The translations under genes and the position numbers were made by a program. Under the pieces are notes generated by a model. That model was given only the letters and a program-made list of their open reading frames with translations. It made no database searches and had not been told where the DNA came from. A stretch of 64,000 nucleotides of DNA from Beta vulgaris subsp. vulgaris. Taxonomy: Eukaryota > Streptophyta > Magnoliopsida > Caryophyllales > Amaranthaceae. The stretch spans positions 10,279,555-10,343,554 of the forward strand of contig NC_079209.1 in the NCBI RefSeq assembly GCF_026745355.1, given 5' to 3'. Positions 10,770 to 22,585 of this stretch are shown here, one piece after another. How positions within the stretch are numbered: position 1 is the stretch's first letter; each line of letters starts with the position of its first letter.

Positions 10770-11740
10770 TTAACTACCCCCAAGTAAATTGAGTACCCGC
10801 ATTTAAGGGAGAAAAATATCAACAATGGTCTATCCAAATGAAATCCATATTTATCTCACAAGGTTTGTGGGAGTTAGTACAAAATGGTTATGAACAACCA
10901 AATGATTTAATCCAAGAAGCTACTTGGGATGAAACACGACGAAAGCAATATAAACAAAATCAGATTAGGGATGGTTATGCCCTATCCTTAATATATCAGG
11001 AAGTAGATGAAACAATCCTCCCTACTATTATGGCTGCTACAACGGCCAAGGAGGCTTAGAGTATCCTCAAGACATAATGTAGGGGCTCCGAAAAGGTAAT
11101 ACTCTTCAAACTCCAATATTTATGGAGAGACTTTGATAATTTATTAATGGCGGAAAATGAAATAATTCAAGAGTTTTTTAGTCGATTAACAAATATTATA
11201 AATCAAATCCGAACGAATGGAGATAAAATAGAAGATGTCCAAGTTGTTCGGAAAATATTAAGGAGTCTCCCCAAAAATTATGATCATATAGTGGCTGCTA
11301 TAGAGGAGTCTAACAAAGATTTATCTAAATTAAGTTTAACTGAATTGATAGGATCCCTTCTAGTACATGAAGATAGAATGCGTAGATTTATAGAGCAGCC
11401 ACTAGAACAAGTTTTTCAAGCAAAATTAAAATTCTCTAATAATGGAGAAAATAAAAGTACAAATGGCTACGGTAAAGGAGGTACTTCATATAACCGTAGC
11501 AGGAGGAGAGGAAGTTATAAAAATCAAGGAACTCGAGAAAATAACCAATCTGGCTCCTATTGCAATTTATGTAAGAAAAATGGTCATAATATACAAGATT
11601 ACCGGTATAAGTGTAAAAAATGCAAAAAGCACACTCATTTTGAAGAAGATTGTTGGTTCCGACAAAAAGAAGAGGCCAATTTTACGGAAAATAAGGAGCC
11701 TAGAGATCAATTATTTTATACGTGTTTAATTGCTCACCAA
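10770..11740 (+). pseudogene. Copia gag, disabled
   Basis: Capsid/nucleocapsid of the Copia element. The frame reads EKYQQWSIQMKSIF and GLWELVQNGY (typical Copia gag N-terminus), then breaks at a stop near 11057 and resumes about 11147 with EFFSRLTNIINQIRTNGD and KILRSLPKNYDHIVAAIEE, the conserved gag core. Two zinc-knuckle-like motifs follow: CNLCKKNGHNIQDY, where the last Cys of the CCHC set is Tyr, and CKKCKKHTHFEEDC, where Gly-His is Thr-His. At least one stop and one frameshift make it non-functional. Confidence 0.85.
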
Positions 11741-14704
11741 GAGTGGTTGTTCTAACCACATGACTGGCAACAAAAATTCATTTGTCAGTCTAGATGAAAA
11801 CATAAAAACACAAATTACTCTTGGTGTGGAAGCAACTAAGAAGTTGCTGGAAATGGGACAATTGTCGTTAGATGAAAACGGCTCTCTAAATTTATTACGA
11901 GTTTTCTATGTCCCGGGCTTGCACAAAATTTATTAAGTGTAGGCCAACTAATTCAAAGAGGCTATATGGTGAAATTTGATGCTAATAAATGCCTCATATT
12001 TGATAAGAGAAAAGGCATTAATTACTACTACTCAAATGGCTCCTAATAAAATATTTCCATTAAGAATGCAATTGGAGCATAATGTTGCCCTAAGTTCTAT
12101 GGGATGAGTCCACTTGTGGCATTTAAGATTGGGCATCTAAATTTTAACAGTTTAAAACTGTTAAAACAAAAAGAAATGGTGATTGGGCTTCCACCTATAA
12201 CTAATGAAAGAAAAATATGTAGGGTGTATATATGGCAAAATGCATAGATTGCCATTCCTACTTCATCGGAGGGCCAGAGCTCCATTAGAGCTTGTTCATG
12301 CAGATATATGGGCCCTACCAGAAACGTCCTCTCTTGGCGGAAAAAATATTTTCTATTATTTGTCGATGATTTCACTCGCATGATGTGGTTTATTTCTTGG
12401 AGCAAAAATCAGAAGCATTTTCCCACTTCATGCAATTTAAAGCCCTCGCAGAAAAACAAAGTGGGCACCCTATAAAAATTCTAAAAACATATTGTGGGGG
12501 AGAATTTACAAGTAACGGGATCAAAAGAGAATTAACAGTAAGACGCACACCTCAACAAAATGGTGTTGTGGAAAGGAAAAATAGAACAATTGCTGAAATA
12601 GCACGTAGTATGATGCAAGCAAAGAAATTGCCAAAATATTTTTAGGCCGAAGCTGTCCATACAGTAGTGTATATTCTCAATAGGTCTCACACGAAAGCAG
12701 TAAAGGGTATGACACCCTACGAAGCTTGTCATAAGAGAAAGCCAAGAGTGGAGCACTTCAAAGTATTTGGGTGCATAGCATATGCCCACATCCCGAAAGA
12801 AAATCGGGAAAAGCTCGATGGAAAAGGAGAAAAATGTATCTTTATTGGATACAGTGACGAATCTAAAGGACATCGTCTCTTTCAGCCTAAATCCAAGAAA
12901 TTAATCATCTCAAGAGATGTCATCTTCGACGAAGGAGCACAATGGACGTGGATGGAGAAGGAATCTGATCAACCACATGAAGAAGATTTTCTTCAACCAA
13001 GCTCAAGTGAAGATGAAGGTCCAACTCATCCAACAACGCAACCATCATCCAGTCCATCATCACCAAGATCTCCAACAACATTCTCAAGATCGGTGAGTCC
13101 AACTACACAAACTAGCTCCCATAGTCCAGCTCTAGTAGTGCAACGTTCACAAAGAGATCGATGACCACCAAGCTACTTGGAGGATTTCCAGTGCAATCAA
13201 GCTATCATGGCTCTCTTCACCAGCGAACCACAAAACTTTCAGTAAGCAGCACGAGAAGATAAATGGGTTGAGGCCATGAATGAAGAAATCAAGATGATCG
13301 AGAAAAATAACACATGGGAGCTTGTTGAGAAACCTGGAGACAAAGAAGTCATCGCTGTCAAATGGGTCTACAAGGTCAAGTATAACGAAGATGGCTCCAT
13401 CAAATACAAGGCCGTCTCGTTGCAAAAGGTTACTCCCAACAACCAGGGATTGACTTTAACGAGCTATTGCTCCTGTTGTCCGCATGGAGACTATCAGGTC
13501 AGTCTTGCTCTTGTGCTCAACTTAAATTACCAGTCTTTCAATTAGATGTCAAGTCAGCATTTCTAAATGGGGAGCTCGAAGAAGAAGTATATGTTGAGAA
13601 ACTGCAAGGATATCTCATCGAAGGTAAAGAAGACAAAGTATACCGCCTTCGTAAAGCCCTTTCTGGGCTTAAACAAGCACCTAGGGCCTGGAATAACAAA
13701 ATAGATGGCTACCTACTTCAAAACGGGATTACAAAAAGCCCAAGTGAGCCATCACTCTAATATCAAGGCCCAAGGATCACAAGATTTTCTCATATTGTGC
13801 TTTATGTAGATGATCTAATCTACACAGGCACTAATCCGAAAATGATTAAAGAATTTAAGAAGACGATGATGTCGGAATATGAAATAACTGACCTTGGAGC
13901 CATGAAGTACTTCCTTGGCATGCAAGTCAAGCAAAGCCTAGGAAGAATATTTCTCTCACATGAGAAATATGCAGACGACCTACTTAAGAAGTTCAACATG
14001 AGTGAATGCAAGCCATTGGCTACACCAATGACACTTAATGAAAGACAATCTAAGAACGATGGCAAAGAAAAGGTCGATGCATCAATGTATCGAAGTCTGG
14101 TTGGCTCTCTCATCTACCTCACACATACTATTCCCGACATAGTACATGCTGTTAGCATAGTATCTAGATTCATGAGTGAGCCAAGTAAAGCTCACTTGGC
14201 AGCATCAAAAAGGATTCTCAGGTACGTCAAGGGAACAAAAGGTTATGGAATTATGTACGAAACAGAGGAGAATCACAAGTTTACAGGATACACAGACAGT
14301 GATTGGTCCGGAAGCATTGACGATCAAAAGAGTACAAGTGGCTACGTCTTCCAACTGGGAACCAAGGCCATATCTTGGTCATCAAAGAAACAAGCATCAG
14401 TAGCTCTGAATATGTAGCAGCAACAAGTGCAGCATGTGAAGCAGTATGGCTTAGAAGAATTCTCGATGATCTACAACAGACATCAAAAGAACCAACAACT
14501 ATCTACTACAACAACATGTCTGCAATAGCCATGACAAAGAATCCAGTCTGTCACAGCCACACGAAGCACATTGAGATACGACATCATTTCATCCGAGAGT
14601 TGGTCGACAAACAAGAGATCGAGGTACAATTCTTCAAGACGAGGGAACAGCTCGCAGACATATTCACTAAAGCAATTCCGACAGAGAAGTTCATTCAGTT
14701 CTAA
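11730..14704 (+). pseudogene. Copia pol: protease, integrase, reverse transcriptase, RNase H, disabled
   Basis: Polyprotein fragments lie in order. Protease: SGCSNHMTG at about 11741-11769, with Lys where the catalytic Asp of DSG should be. Integrase (about 12110-13000): FVDDFTRM, then KTYCGGEFTSNG, where the second catalytic Asp appears to be Tyr, then PQQNGVVERKNRT with the Glu kept, and PYEACHKRKPRVEHFKVFGC. Reverse transcriptase (about 13270-14130): ELVEKPGDKEVIAVKWVYKVK, a frameshift near 13420, FQLDVKSAFLNGELEEEVYV, LSGLKQAPRAW and LYVDDLIYTG with intact YVDD. RNase H (about 14280-14704): TGYTDSDWSG, KSTSGYVF, then YYNNMSAIA where an Asp is usual, and HIEIRHHFIRELV. The last stop is TAA at 14702. 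Several stops and frameshifts rule out function. Confidence 0.9.
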
Positions 14705-14743
14705 AGAAAACTTGGAGTACAAGATTTTTCAGATTAGGGGGAG

Positions 14744-15072
14744 TGCTGAAAACTAATCTAGAAAAATCTAGTGAAATTCTAGCCTAGTATTATCTAGAAT
14801 GTTAGAGAAAAAATAAAAGGAAGCAAGATGATGACATAGGAATAGAACTATGAAGAATAGCTTAGGGGCATCTAGAAAATTCATAGAGATTATCATTTCT
14901 ATATCGGTGGAAGAGAAGCACTGACTTATTCAAGTATATATATGTAAGTTGTGAACTTTGCAAGTCAATGAAGAAATACAAGTTGTAATGTCTCATTAAT
15001 CCTCTCTCTTCCTTTTATAAATAAAATATTCCACTCTTATACACCAAAACCTTAAGCCTAAAATTTCTAACA
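14744..15072 (+). repeat. Copia LTR2
   Basis: 329 bp from TGCTGAAAAC to TTTCTAACA. Preceded by the purine-rich tract AGATTAGGGGGAG (14731-14743), the polypurine tract used for plus-strand priming. Confidence 0.92.
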
Positions 15073-15122
15073 GTTCAGAAGACAACTTGGAGTACAAGAT
15101 TTAATTTTTCAGATTAGGGGAG

Positions 15123-15451
15123 TGTTGAAAACTAATCTGGAAAAATCTAGTGAAATTCTAGCCTAGTATTATCTAGAATGTTAGAGAAAAAATAAAAGGA
15201 AGTAAGATGATGACATAGGAATAGAACTATGAAGAATAGCTTAGGGGCATCTAGAAGATTCATAGAGATTATTATCTCAATGTCGGTGGAAGAAAAGCAC
15301 CGACTTAGTCAAGTATATATATGTAAGTTGTGAAGTTTGCAAGTCAATGAAGAAATACAAGTTGTAATGCTCCATTAATCCTCTCTCTTCCTTTTATAAA
15401 TAAAACATTCCACCCTTATACACCAAAACCTTAAGCCCAAAATTTCTAACA
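15123..15451 (+). repeat. Copia LTR3 followed by a primer-binding site
   Basis: 329 bp from TGTTGAAAAC to TTTCTAACA, preceded by a second copy of the polypurine tract (AGATTAGGGGAG). It is followed by TGGTATAAGAGCC (15453-15465), close to the usual Copia site complementary to initiator Met tRNA (TGGTATCAGAGC). So this LTR has both 3'-LTR and 5'-LTR surroundings. Confidence 0.9.
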
Positions 15452-15468
15452 GTGGTATAAGAGCCAAT

Positions 15469-15670
15469 GGTCCTTGCTCCCTTGGGTAAACACTCAACCA
15501 CTGAGTTGCCTTCTCTATGCTCGAAGAGAACAGAGACACCCAACATTCCTTGGAGCAACTCCCTGCATTCAGAAACGATAGTAGATAACATTACTAACGA
15601 TTTTGCATCCAGTATTAATGGCTTCTATAGCTTGTGTACAATCCAAAGCAATAATACATTGGCTCCACTG
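15469..15670 (-). pseudogene. RNase H-like domain fragment of a LINE (RVT_3 type)
   Basis: On the minus strand two frames joined by one frameshift read IIALDCTQAIEAINTG and then STIVSECRELLQ, VSVLFEHREGNSVVECLPKG. This fits the C-terminal half of the plant LINE RNase H domain: the (E/D)-S/C-x-x-A(V/I)xAIN segment, the isECrxLL helix and the hxxREgNsxaDxLAkxa segment, with the final Asp replaced by Glu. The domain is cut at 15468 by the Copia copy and at 15671 by an LTR-like block. No function expected. Confidence 0.7.
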
Positions 15671-16995
15671 TGTAGACACCAAATTTGGAACCCCTGTTAT
15701 ATATACAATTTCCCAATAAAGTTTTTTTAAAAACAATAAATAAAATTATGAGAACCGTCATACATCATAGAGCACCCCCCGTCAGAGGCACGTCACGCCT
15801 CGGAACGCGAGTTTCATTCCGTCGTGTGGTTTTTTCATTTTACGTGCTTGTCACACAATCGCGGTTTAGAAATATAATCTTTCGAAAATTGTAGTCAACG
15901 ACTACCACCACCTATTTTAATAAAATGATTTGTTGATGGATCATGTTTGTCTTTAATAAACTGACGAATGTTTGCTAATTATTTCAAGTTAGTTTTTTAA
16001 AAATCTAAACAAACGAGTCGCAATTGCGCGCCGAATTTTTAATCGTCTTTTCAAACTGACAAGAATCAGTTTTCTTGATGGTAAAGTCGTTGTTCATTGA
16101 ATGAAGAATAAGAATATATTATTTACCACTAATCACATCCTTTATCCATTAGTTAAGGAATAAGAATCATGAAAAGGAGTGAGAATAAGAATCAAATCTC
16201 ATGTGTAAGAGGCAAGAATTCGGATTTTTTCCACCGGATTCGAGTTGTTCGCCAGGCACACAACCATGTGCCAGACGCATGATTGTGTGCCTAGCGTATA
16301 ACAGTTACCTGCGCCAGACGCAGGACCATGCGCCTAGCGCTCGAATTTGTGCTTAGCGTAGATTCCTGCGTTTGGCGCAGCAATCCAGTCAGTTTTGTTT
16401 TTCATATTTACGATGCATTTCTACTAATTATAATGTATTTTTGGAAGAATTTTTTCTGAAAATTTGATTTTGCCTCATTGATGAGAAAATCCAAAAAAAA
16501 TAAGAATATCTGTGTTTTCAAAGAGATTTGATGATGTCATTAGGCTGAGGTCATTAAAGTGAATAAGTGATGGCATTAGGGTGATTTAGGATGGAAAAAA
16601 ATCAAATTTTTTGATTAAAAAATATGATTTTCTACTTCCTTCAAACCCTAATTCATCACTTGATTTTCCTATAAATACCCCCCTTTTGTTTTCATTTTCA
16701 AAAAACAATTTCTCACACACAAAAACCACTTAAGGAAAACAATTTCGCACAGCTTCACTTAACTCTACTACTCTCCTCCTCCTCCTCTTCAATTTCTCCA
16801 TCTAAGAAACAGTTATAATTAGTAAGTAAAGAATTTTATCAAAAGAGAAACACAAAAAGGGTTTAAGTTAGTGATTAAATAAATTTAGAAAATCACTTAA
16901 AAATTAAGAAAATCACAAAAAAAGGGGTAGAAAAATTTGCGAAAAGGAAGTGCATCATAGAGCTAGCAAGGTAAAGTTTAAGTTGTTATTTTTCT
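15671..16995 (+). mobile_element. LTR-like block, probable solo LTR of a Gypsy-type element
   Basis: It starts abruptly inside a LINE-derived domain with TGTAGACACCAAATTTGG, a start I associate with LTRs of large plant Gypsy elements (memory-based). A TATAAATACCCCC promoter motif at 16670-16682 is followed by a CT/CA-rich leader, as in plant LTR promoters. Between 16248 and 16384 there is a GC-rich patch of repeated GCGCCAGACGCA/GTGCCTAGCG words. No protein is encoded. The right edge is uncertain: LINE reverse transcriptase sequence resumes by about 17010. No target duplication was found, so a deletion may have removed one side. Confidence 0.5.
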
Positions 16996-18990
16996 TAATC
17001 CTTGTTAATCACATACTAACGTTTTCTTTGCCACTTCATCTATGATGAAGTTTAGCTTATTTTTGGAAGGCTTTGTGTGGTAGAGTGGGAAGCCTAGGTA
17101 GATACCTAGCTCATGATTACTAAGTATATTTAGGTCCTGCTAAGTATATTTAGGTCCTGCTCAAACATATATATAATGTCTAAGGTTGGTGTTGGGTGAA
17201 AAGCAAAACATACTCTTTTCTTCATTAGCTTTTTGACCTGACAAGTGGAAGAAAGAATTAAGTGTGGATTTAAGGGAGGCTAGGGTAGCATGCTTAGCTT
17301 CCTCAAAGAGGAGTATTTCGTCAGTGAAGAAGAGGTGGGAGATTTCAGTCGAGCCACTTCTTATCTTAAAAGGGTGCCAATGTTTTGACTGACAAGGTTC
17401 ATGAATTTGTCAAGATAGATGTTCCAGGCAAATTATGAAGATATTTGGGGATAGGGGCACCCCTTGATGGATCCCTATAGTTGGGATGAAAGGTCTCGAA
17501 CCTTTGCCATTGTAGCTGATAATCGAGGAGGACGATTTGACACACGACATAATTGAAGAGATGAAGTCATCACTGTAGTTAAAGAATTGAAGGCAGTATT
17601 CAGTGAAAAGCAACTCCAACCTTTCATAGGCTTTCCCAAGATATAGTTTTAGAGTAAAAAAGCTCTTTTTTCCTCTTTTTTTATGCATAAAATGTAAGAT
17701 CTCCGAAGCAATGATAAAGTTTTCTTCAGAGCCTCTCCCCGTGATGAAGTTAATCTGATTCGGGGAGATAATGGAAGGAAGGTGGAGTCTGATTCTTTGA
17801 ACAATGATTTTAGAGATGGTTTTATAATTAGTGTTAACTAAGATAATAGGTCTGAAATTTTGGACTCTAAGAGGATTAACTATTTTTGGGATTAGGGCGA
17901 TAAGAGTGGTGTTAAGTTTGGGGTGAACACATTTAATTTAGACTCAAACACATTTCTTACGAAGTAATAGCAATCTTCTTTGATGGACTCCCAAAAATGA
18001 TGGTAAAACATTGCATGGAACTCATCATCCCATGCCGCTTTAGAAGACCTAATAGAAAGGTTGCTTCTTTAATCTCGATTATAGTTGGTATGTCATTACA
18101 ATCAATGCTTTGGAGGGAAGAGATATTAGGGGGGAAGGGGAAGGGGAAGGGGAAGGGGAAGTTGGTCTAAGGTGAATAGAGAGCAGAGAATTGAAATATT
18201 CGAGGATGTTAGCTTCAATCCCCTCCTCCGTAGTGATTCATTAATCATTACCCACCTAGTCTTGTAGCATTAGAATTCTATTAACTTTTCTTATGAGGAG
18301 AGTAGTTAGGTGGAAATTTTTAGTATTTCTATCTCCATTGTAGATCCAATCAGTTCCGACTCTTATTTTCCAATAGACTTCTTCTTGATCTAATATAGTA
18401 TTTAAAGGTGTTGGAGTTCTAATTCGAGATCAAAGAGAAAGGAGTTGTGGGGGTCAGATTCGCAACACCAATCTAATCTTACAAAAATCAGATTCGCTTT
18501 TCTTTTGTTAAACCAAGTGAACTTGCTGCCAATAAACCCTATACCATACAAATTACAAGTTTCCATAGTCTCACAGTAGTGTCTCATCTTGTATTCTTTG
18601 GGGGGGGGGGGTCCCCCAATTTTTTCACGAGCTTGCGTAATTTCGTTAAAATCGCCTACCACTAGCCATGGCAGGTTAATATTTTTAGAATGATTAATGA
18701 GATTATCCCATATAATTTTTCTACCATTATATTTAGCATTAGCATAAAGAGTTGAAAAAAAAGAGAGGAGGAGAGTTATGGACCTCAATAATTCCGTGAA
18801 TTGCTCGCGATTCCTTGGTTATGGAGGTGAAAGAATGGAGGACTTCATTCCATAACATGAGGATGCTGCCCGAGAAGCCAATGGGTTCAACAGTCTCGAA
18901 GGAGTTGAAAGCCAATAAGTTTTATTAGTTTGATTCAATATTGCCAATGAACACATCTTTTGTAATGGCCAAAAATTACAGGGGATAAAG
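16996..18990 (-). pseudogene. LINE endonuclease and reverse transcriptase, decayed
   Basis: On the minus strand, in order from 18990 downward: endonuclease motifs FETVEPIGFSGSILMLW, LPWLVVGDFNEI and SKFTWFNKR...RLDWC; then WIYNGDRNTKNFHLTTLL and KAAWDDEFHAMFYHHFW, the usual link before reverse transcriptase; then PFIPTIGIHQGVPLSPNIF (the G.rQGdPLSP motif) and ISHLFFTDEILLFEEA, where the catalytic FADD is FTDE; then SGQKANEEKS and LGIYLGFPLYHTKPSKNK. Numerous stops and frameshifts are present. A 20-bp tandem duplication (17120-17159) falls inside the reverse transcriptase C-terminal part. A run of ten G at about 18600 interrupts the endonuclease frame. Probably the same LINE as the RNase H fragment at 15469-15670 and the poly-A end at 10085. 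Confidence 0.88.
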
Positions 18991-19177
18991 ATTTTGTAGC
19001 TCTCTCATTAGTTTGGATCTAATAAGTGGATTCAAACATTATCCAATATTCCACATACTAGGTTTATTGGGTTGGGTCATTCGCTTTGACACCAAGCCTA
19101 CCCAATTATTGGTCCCGGATCAGATGGCTTGGGTTTACTCGACCTGACGTCCACCTCAATGACCAACCATCCTAATA
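18991..19177. other. LINE 5' flank, nothing recognised
   Basis: Between the LINE endonuclease and the Helitron-like start. It contains GGGTTGGGTCATT and CCCGGATCAGATGGCTTGGG words reminiscent of hAT MITE interiors, but no ends were found. Confidence 0.3.
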
Positions 19178-19690
19178 TCTAAACAAATATATTAAAAGGA
19201 GTTCCAAAGGAAACATATATACTCTACTCAAACTTATAATGCAAATGCTTTATGTACATGTGTACTACTCAATTTTAAAATATACATATTGTGTAACAAC
19301 AAGGTATCGAACACATGAACTTTGAAATAAAAAATGAGAATTTAACCATTAATATATATACTATAAACTTTATTGCTAATGTTTCAAATAAAATGTGATA
19401 AAGTCTTATAATAATTACATTCAATTAAAAAGACTTAAACAAGTATTTAGATATCTAACACTCTTATACGGTACTTCAAAGAGACTGGCGATGACATATT
19501 CTTTTGCCCCAATTCCTTTTATGCAATTATTTTCAAACCCAAACCTTTAAGGTTTTTTATTTATCACGTGATGACGTCAATTTTCCAATTTCTCACTGGA
19601 CAAAAAAAAAAAACGAAAAATAACATATTTGCTTATTGCAATTGACGTTTATTATAATAGACCCGAGGCCAGCATGAGTAAAAATACCAA
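19178..19690 (+). mobile_element. Helitron-like non-autonomous element, degenerate 3' end
   Basis: It begins TCTAAACAAATATATTAAAAGG after an A, matching the start of the element at 25537 (TCTATACAAATATATTAAAAGG). Both share a middle with GTAGCTACTAAG/GTAACAACAAGGTATCGAACAC and TTTGAAATAAAA-type words. The 3' side near 19660-19690 reads CCCGAGGCCAGCATGAGTAAAAATAC, which looks like a decayed Helitron hairpin plus terminus. No coding capacity. Confidence 0.5.
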
Positions 19691-21346
<1,656 letters not shown>

Positions 21347-21685
21347 CGACTCGCTTGATAATCGTTAATAAATGAAGCAATATGTGAATGGATTTTAAGT
21401 GATGTTATAAGGAAATACCTTTAATATCTCCATGAGAGACAATTTCAACCCCCAAATTTGTGTTTTTGTCTACATGGAAAAACAAATTCACCCCTAAGCT
21501 TGAATTTTTTTCTCCAAGTGGAAACAATTTTCATTACCACTCATTACCACCTACAAGGTGGTATTGGATGGAAATGAAAATTCAAGGCATTACCATGGGA
21601 ATGAACAATGATTTTCTTGACAATTTTACATACAAATTCATTGCCACTACCACCATTTATAACCAACTAACAATCAAACAGGTCG
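21347..21685. mobile_element. MITE, second copy of the 3305-3637 family
   Basis: The ends CGACTCGCTTGAT and ATCAAACAGGTCG form an imperfect inverted repeat. The interior matches the 3305 element, including TTAATAAAT, CACCTACAAGGTGGTATTGG, TTACCATGGGAAT and ATTTATAACCAACTA. It is more diverged than the first copy at the TIRs and has lost about 30 bp around the ATTCAAG site while gaining others. Confidence 0.7.
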
Positions 21686-22246
21686 TGAGGTAGACATAAG
21701 TTAAAAAGAAAAGACGGATACATTTTAAACTCACTTAAATTAATAATTTTTATTTCCCAAAAGAAAAACAAAAAAGCCATAAATATAAGTCCTCTACTCC
21801 TCCTCTTACATTTTTTTTTTGAACACTCATTTCAAAAGGTAAAATGAATTTTCTCTAAACTGTCCTCACACAGGGCCACTCTCCCAGAGACCCAACAAGC
21901 TCCAGACTCCCCTCCCCCAACCCCAACAATATTAAAATTTGCTTCTATCAAGATTTGAACCCATCATCCTCCATTCCTCCTCTCACATGCAAATAACAAT
22001 ATGAGTTGTAACACTTATGAATACATCATGAATCTTACCTCTTAATTAAACACTAAAAATCATATAAATCCAAAACCATAACCAAAAGTTAAATCTTAAA
22101 AACCCTAATCCCGCCTTTGTTTTCTTCACTCCATTTTCCCGCCTCCTCCTCCTTCTTCTACCTTTAAACCCCCTCTTTCCTTCCTCCCAAATCTCACCCA
22201 CCCCATCTCTCTCTCTCTCTAGTCTCTCTCCTCACTCTTTCCCAAC

Positions 22247-22585
22247 ATGAAATCCAGAACCTTCTTCCATTCAACATCATCATCATCACCCCCATCATCA
22301 TCAACAACATCAACATCAACATCATACAGTAGATATCTAAGACCAGGAGCTCTAGCTCAGATGAGAGATTCAAAGCTAACAAACATGAGAAGGTCACAGA
22401 TCTGTTTCTCTCTCCTCCTACTAAGTAACTCACACATACAAACAACCACACTTGATTCTAACCCTTCTATGGCGATGATGGAAGTGGCTCCCCCTTTTTT
22501 CCCTCTCTCTCCTCATCGCACTCGCTGTCTTCGCCGTAAACACCTTTCTGCTGTTGCCCCTATTTTCACCCCCTCTCAATCTTGA
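22247..22585 (+). CDS. small single-exon gene, 112-aa protein of unknown function
   Basis: I do not know a function for this protein. The ATG (CCCAACATGAAA) follows a CT-rich leader (TCTCTCTCTCTAGTCTCTCTCC), typical of plant 5' UTRs, and the 112-codon frame ends in TGA. Residues 5-30 are almost all Ser/Thr/Pro. They are followed by SRYLRPGALAQMRDSK at about 28-43, a motif I recall from small uncharacterised plant proteins. The C-terminus has basic clusters (RTRCLRRKHL) and a hydrophobic tail end. No signal peptide or membrane span is convincing. The leader and conserved-looking motif argue for a real gene, and the low-complexity N-terminus argues for caution. An alternative is a fortuitous frame in a non-coding transcript. 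Confidence 0.55.
   Translation: MKSRTFFHSTSSSSPPSSSTTSTSTSYSRYLRPGALAQMRDSKLTNMRRSQICFSLLLLSNSHIQTTTLDSNPSMAMMEVAPPFFPLSPHRTRCLRRKHLSAVAPIFTPSQS

Larger units (their letters stand above)
10265..15468 (+). mobile_element. Ty1/Copia retrotransposon with three LTRs (rearranged)
   Basis: The layout is LTR1 (10265-10595), gag-pol (about 10770-14704), polypurine tract, LTR2 (14744-15072), a 50-bp repeat of the 3' internal end (15073-15122), LTR3 (15123-15451), and a primer-site fragment GTGGTATAAGAGCCAAT (15452-15468). The domain order PR-INT-RT-RH is that of Copia. The unit after LTR2 is a second element reduced to its last 50 internal bases plus an LTR. It was probably formed by deletion or unequal recombination, since CAGTTC/CAG is shared at the joint. 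The LTRs differ at roughly 16-20 positions, so the copy is old. No target duplication remains because the right end is rearranged. It sits inside a minus-strand LINE. Confidence 0.9.

Noticed and set aside
15453..15520. possible tRNA-like sequence after LTR3
   Set aside because: The TGGTATAAGAGCC stretch is a primer site and the following bases read as the RNase H fragment on the minus strand; no cloverleaf.
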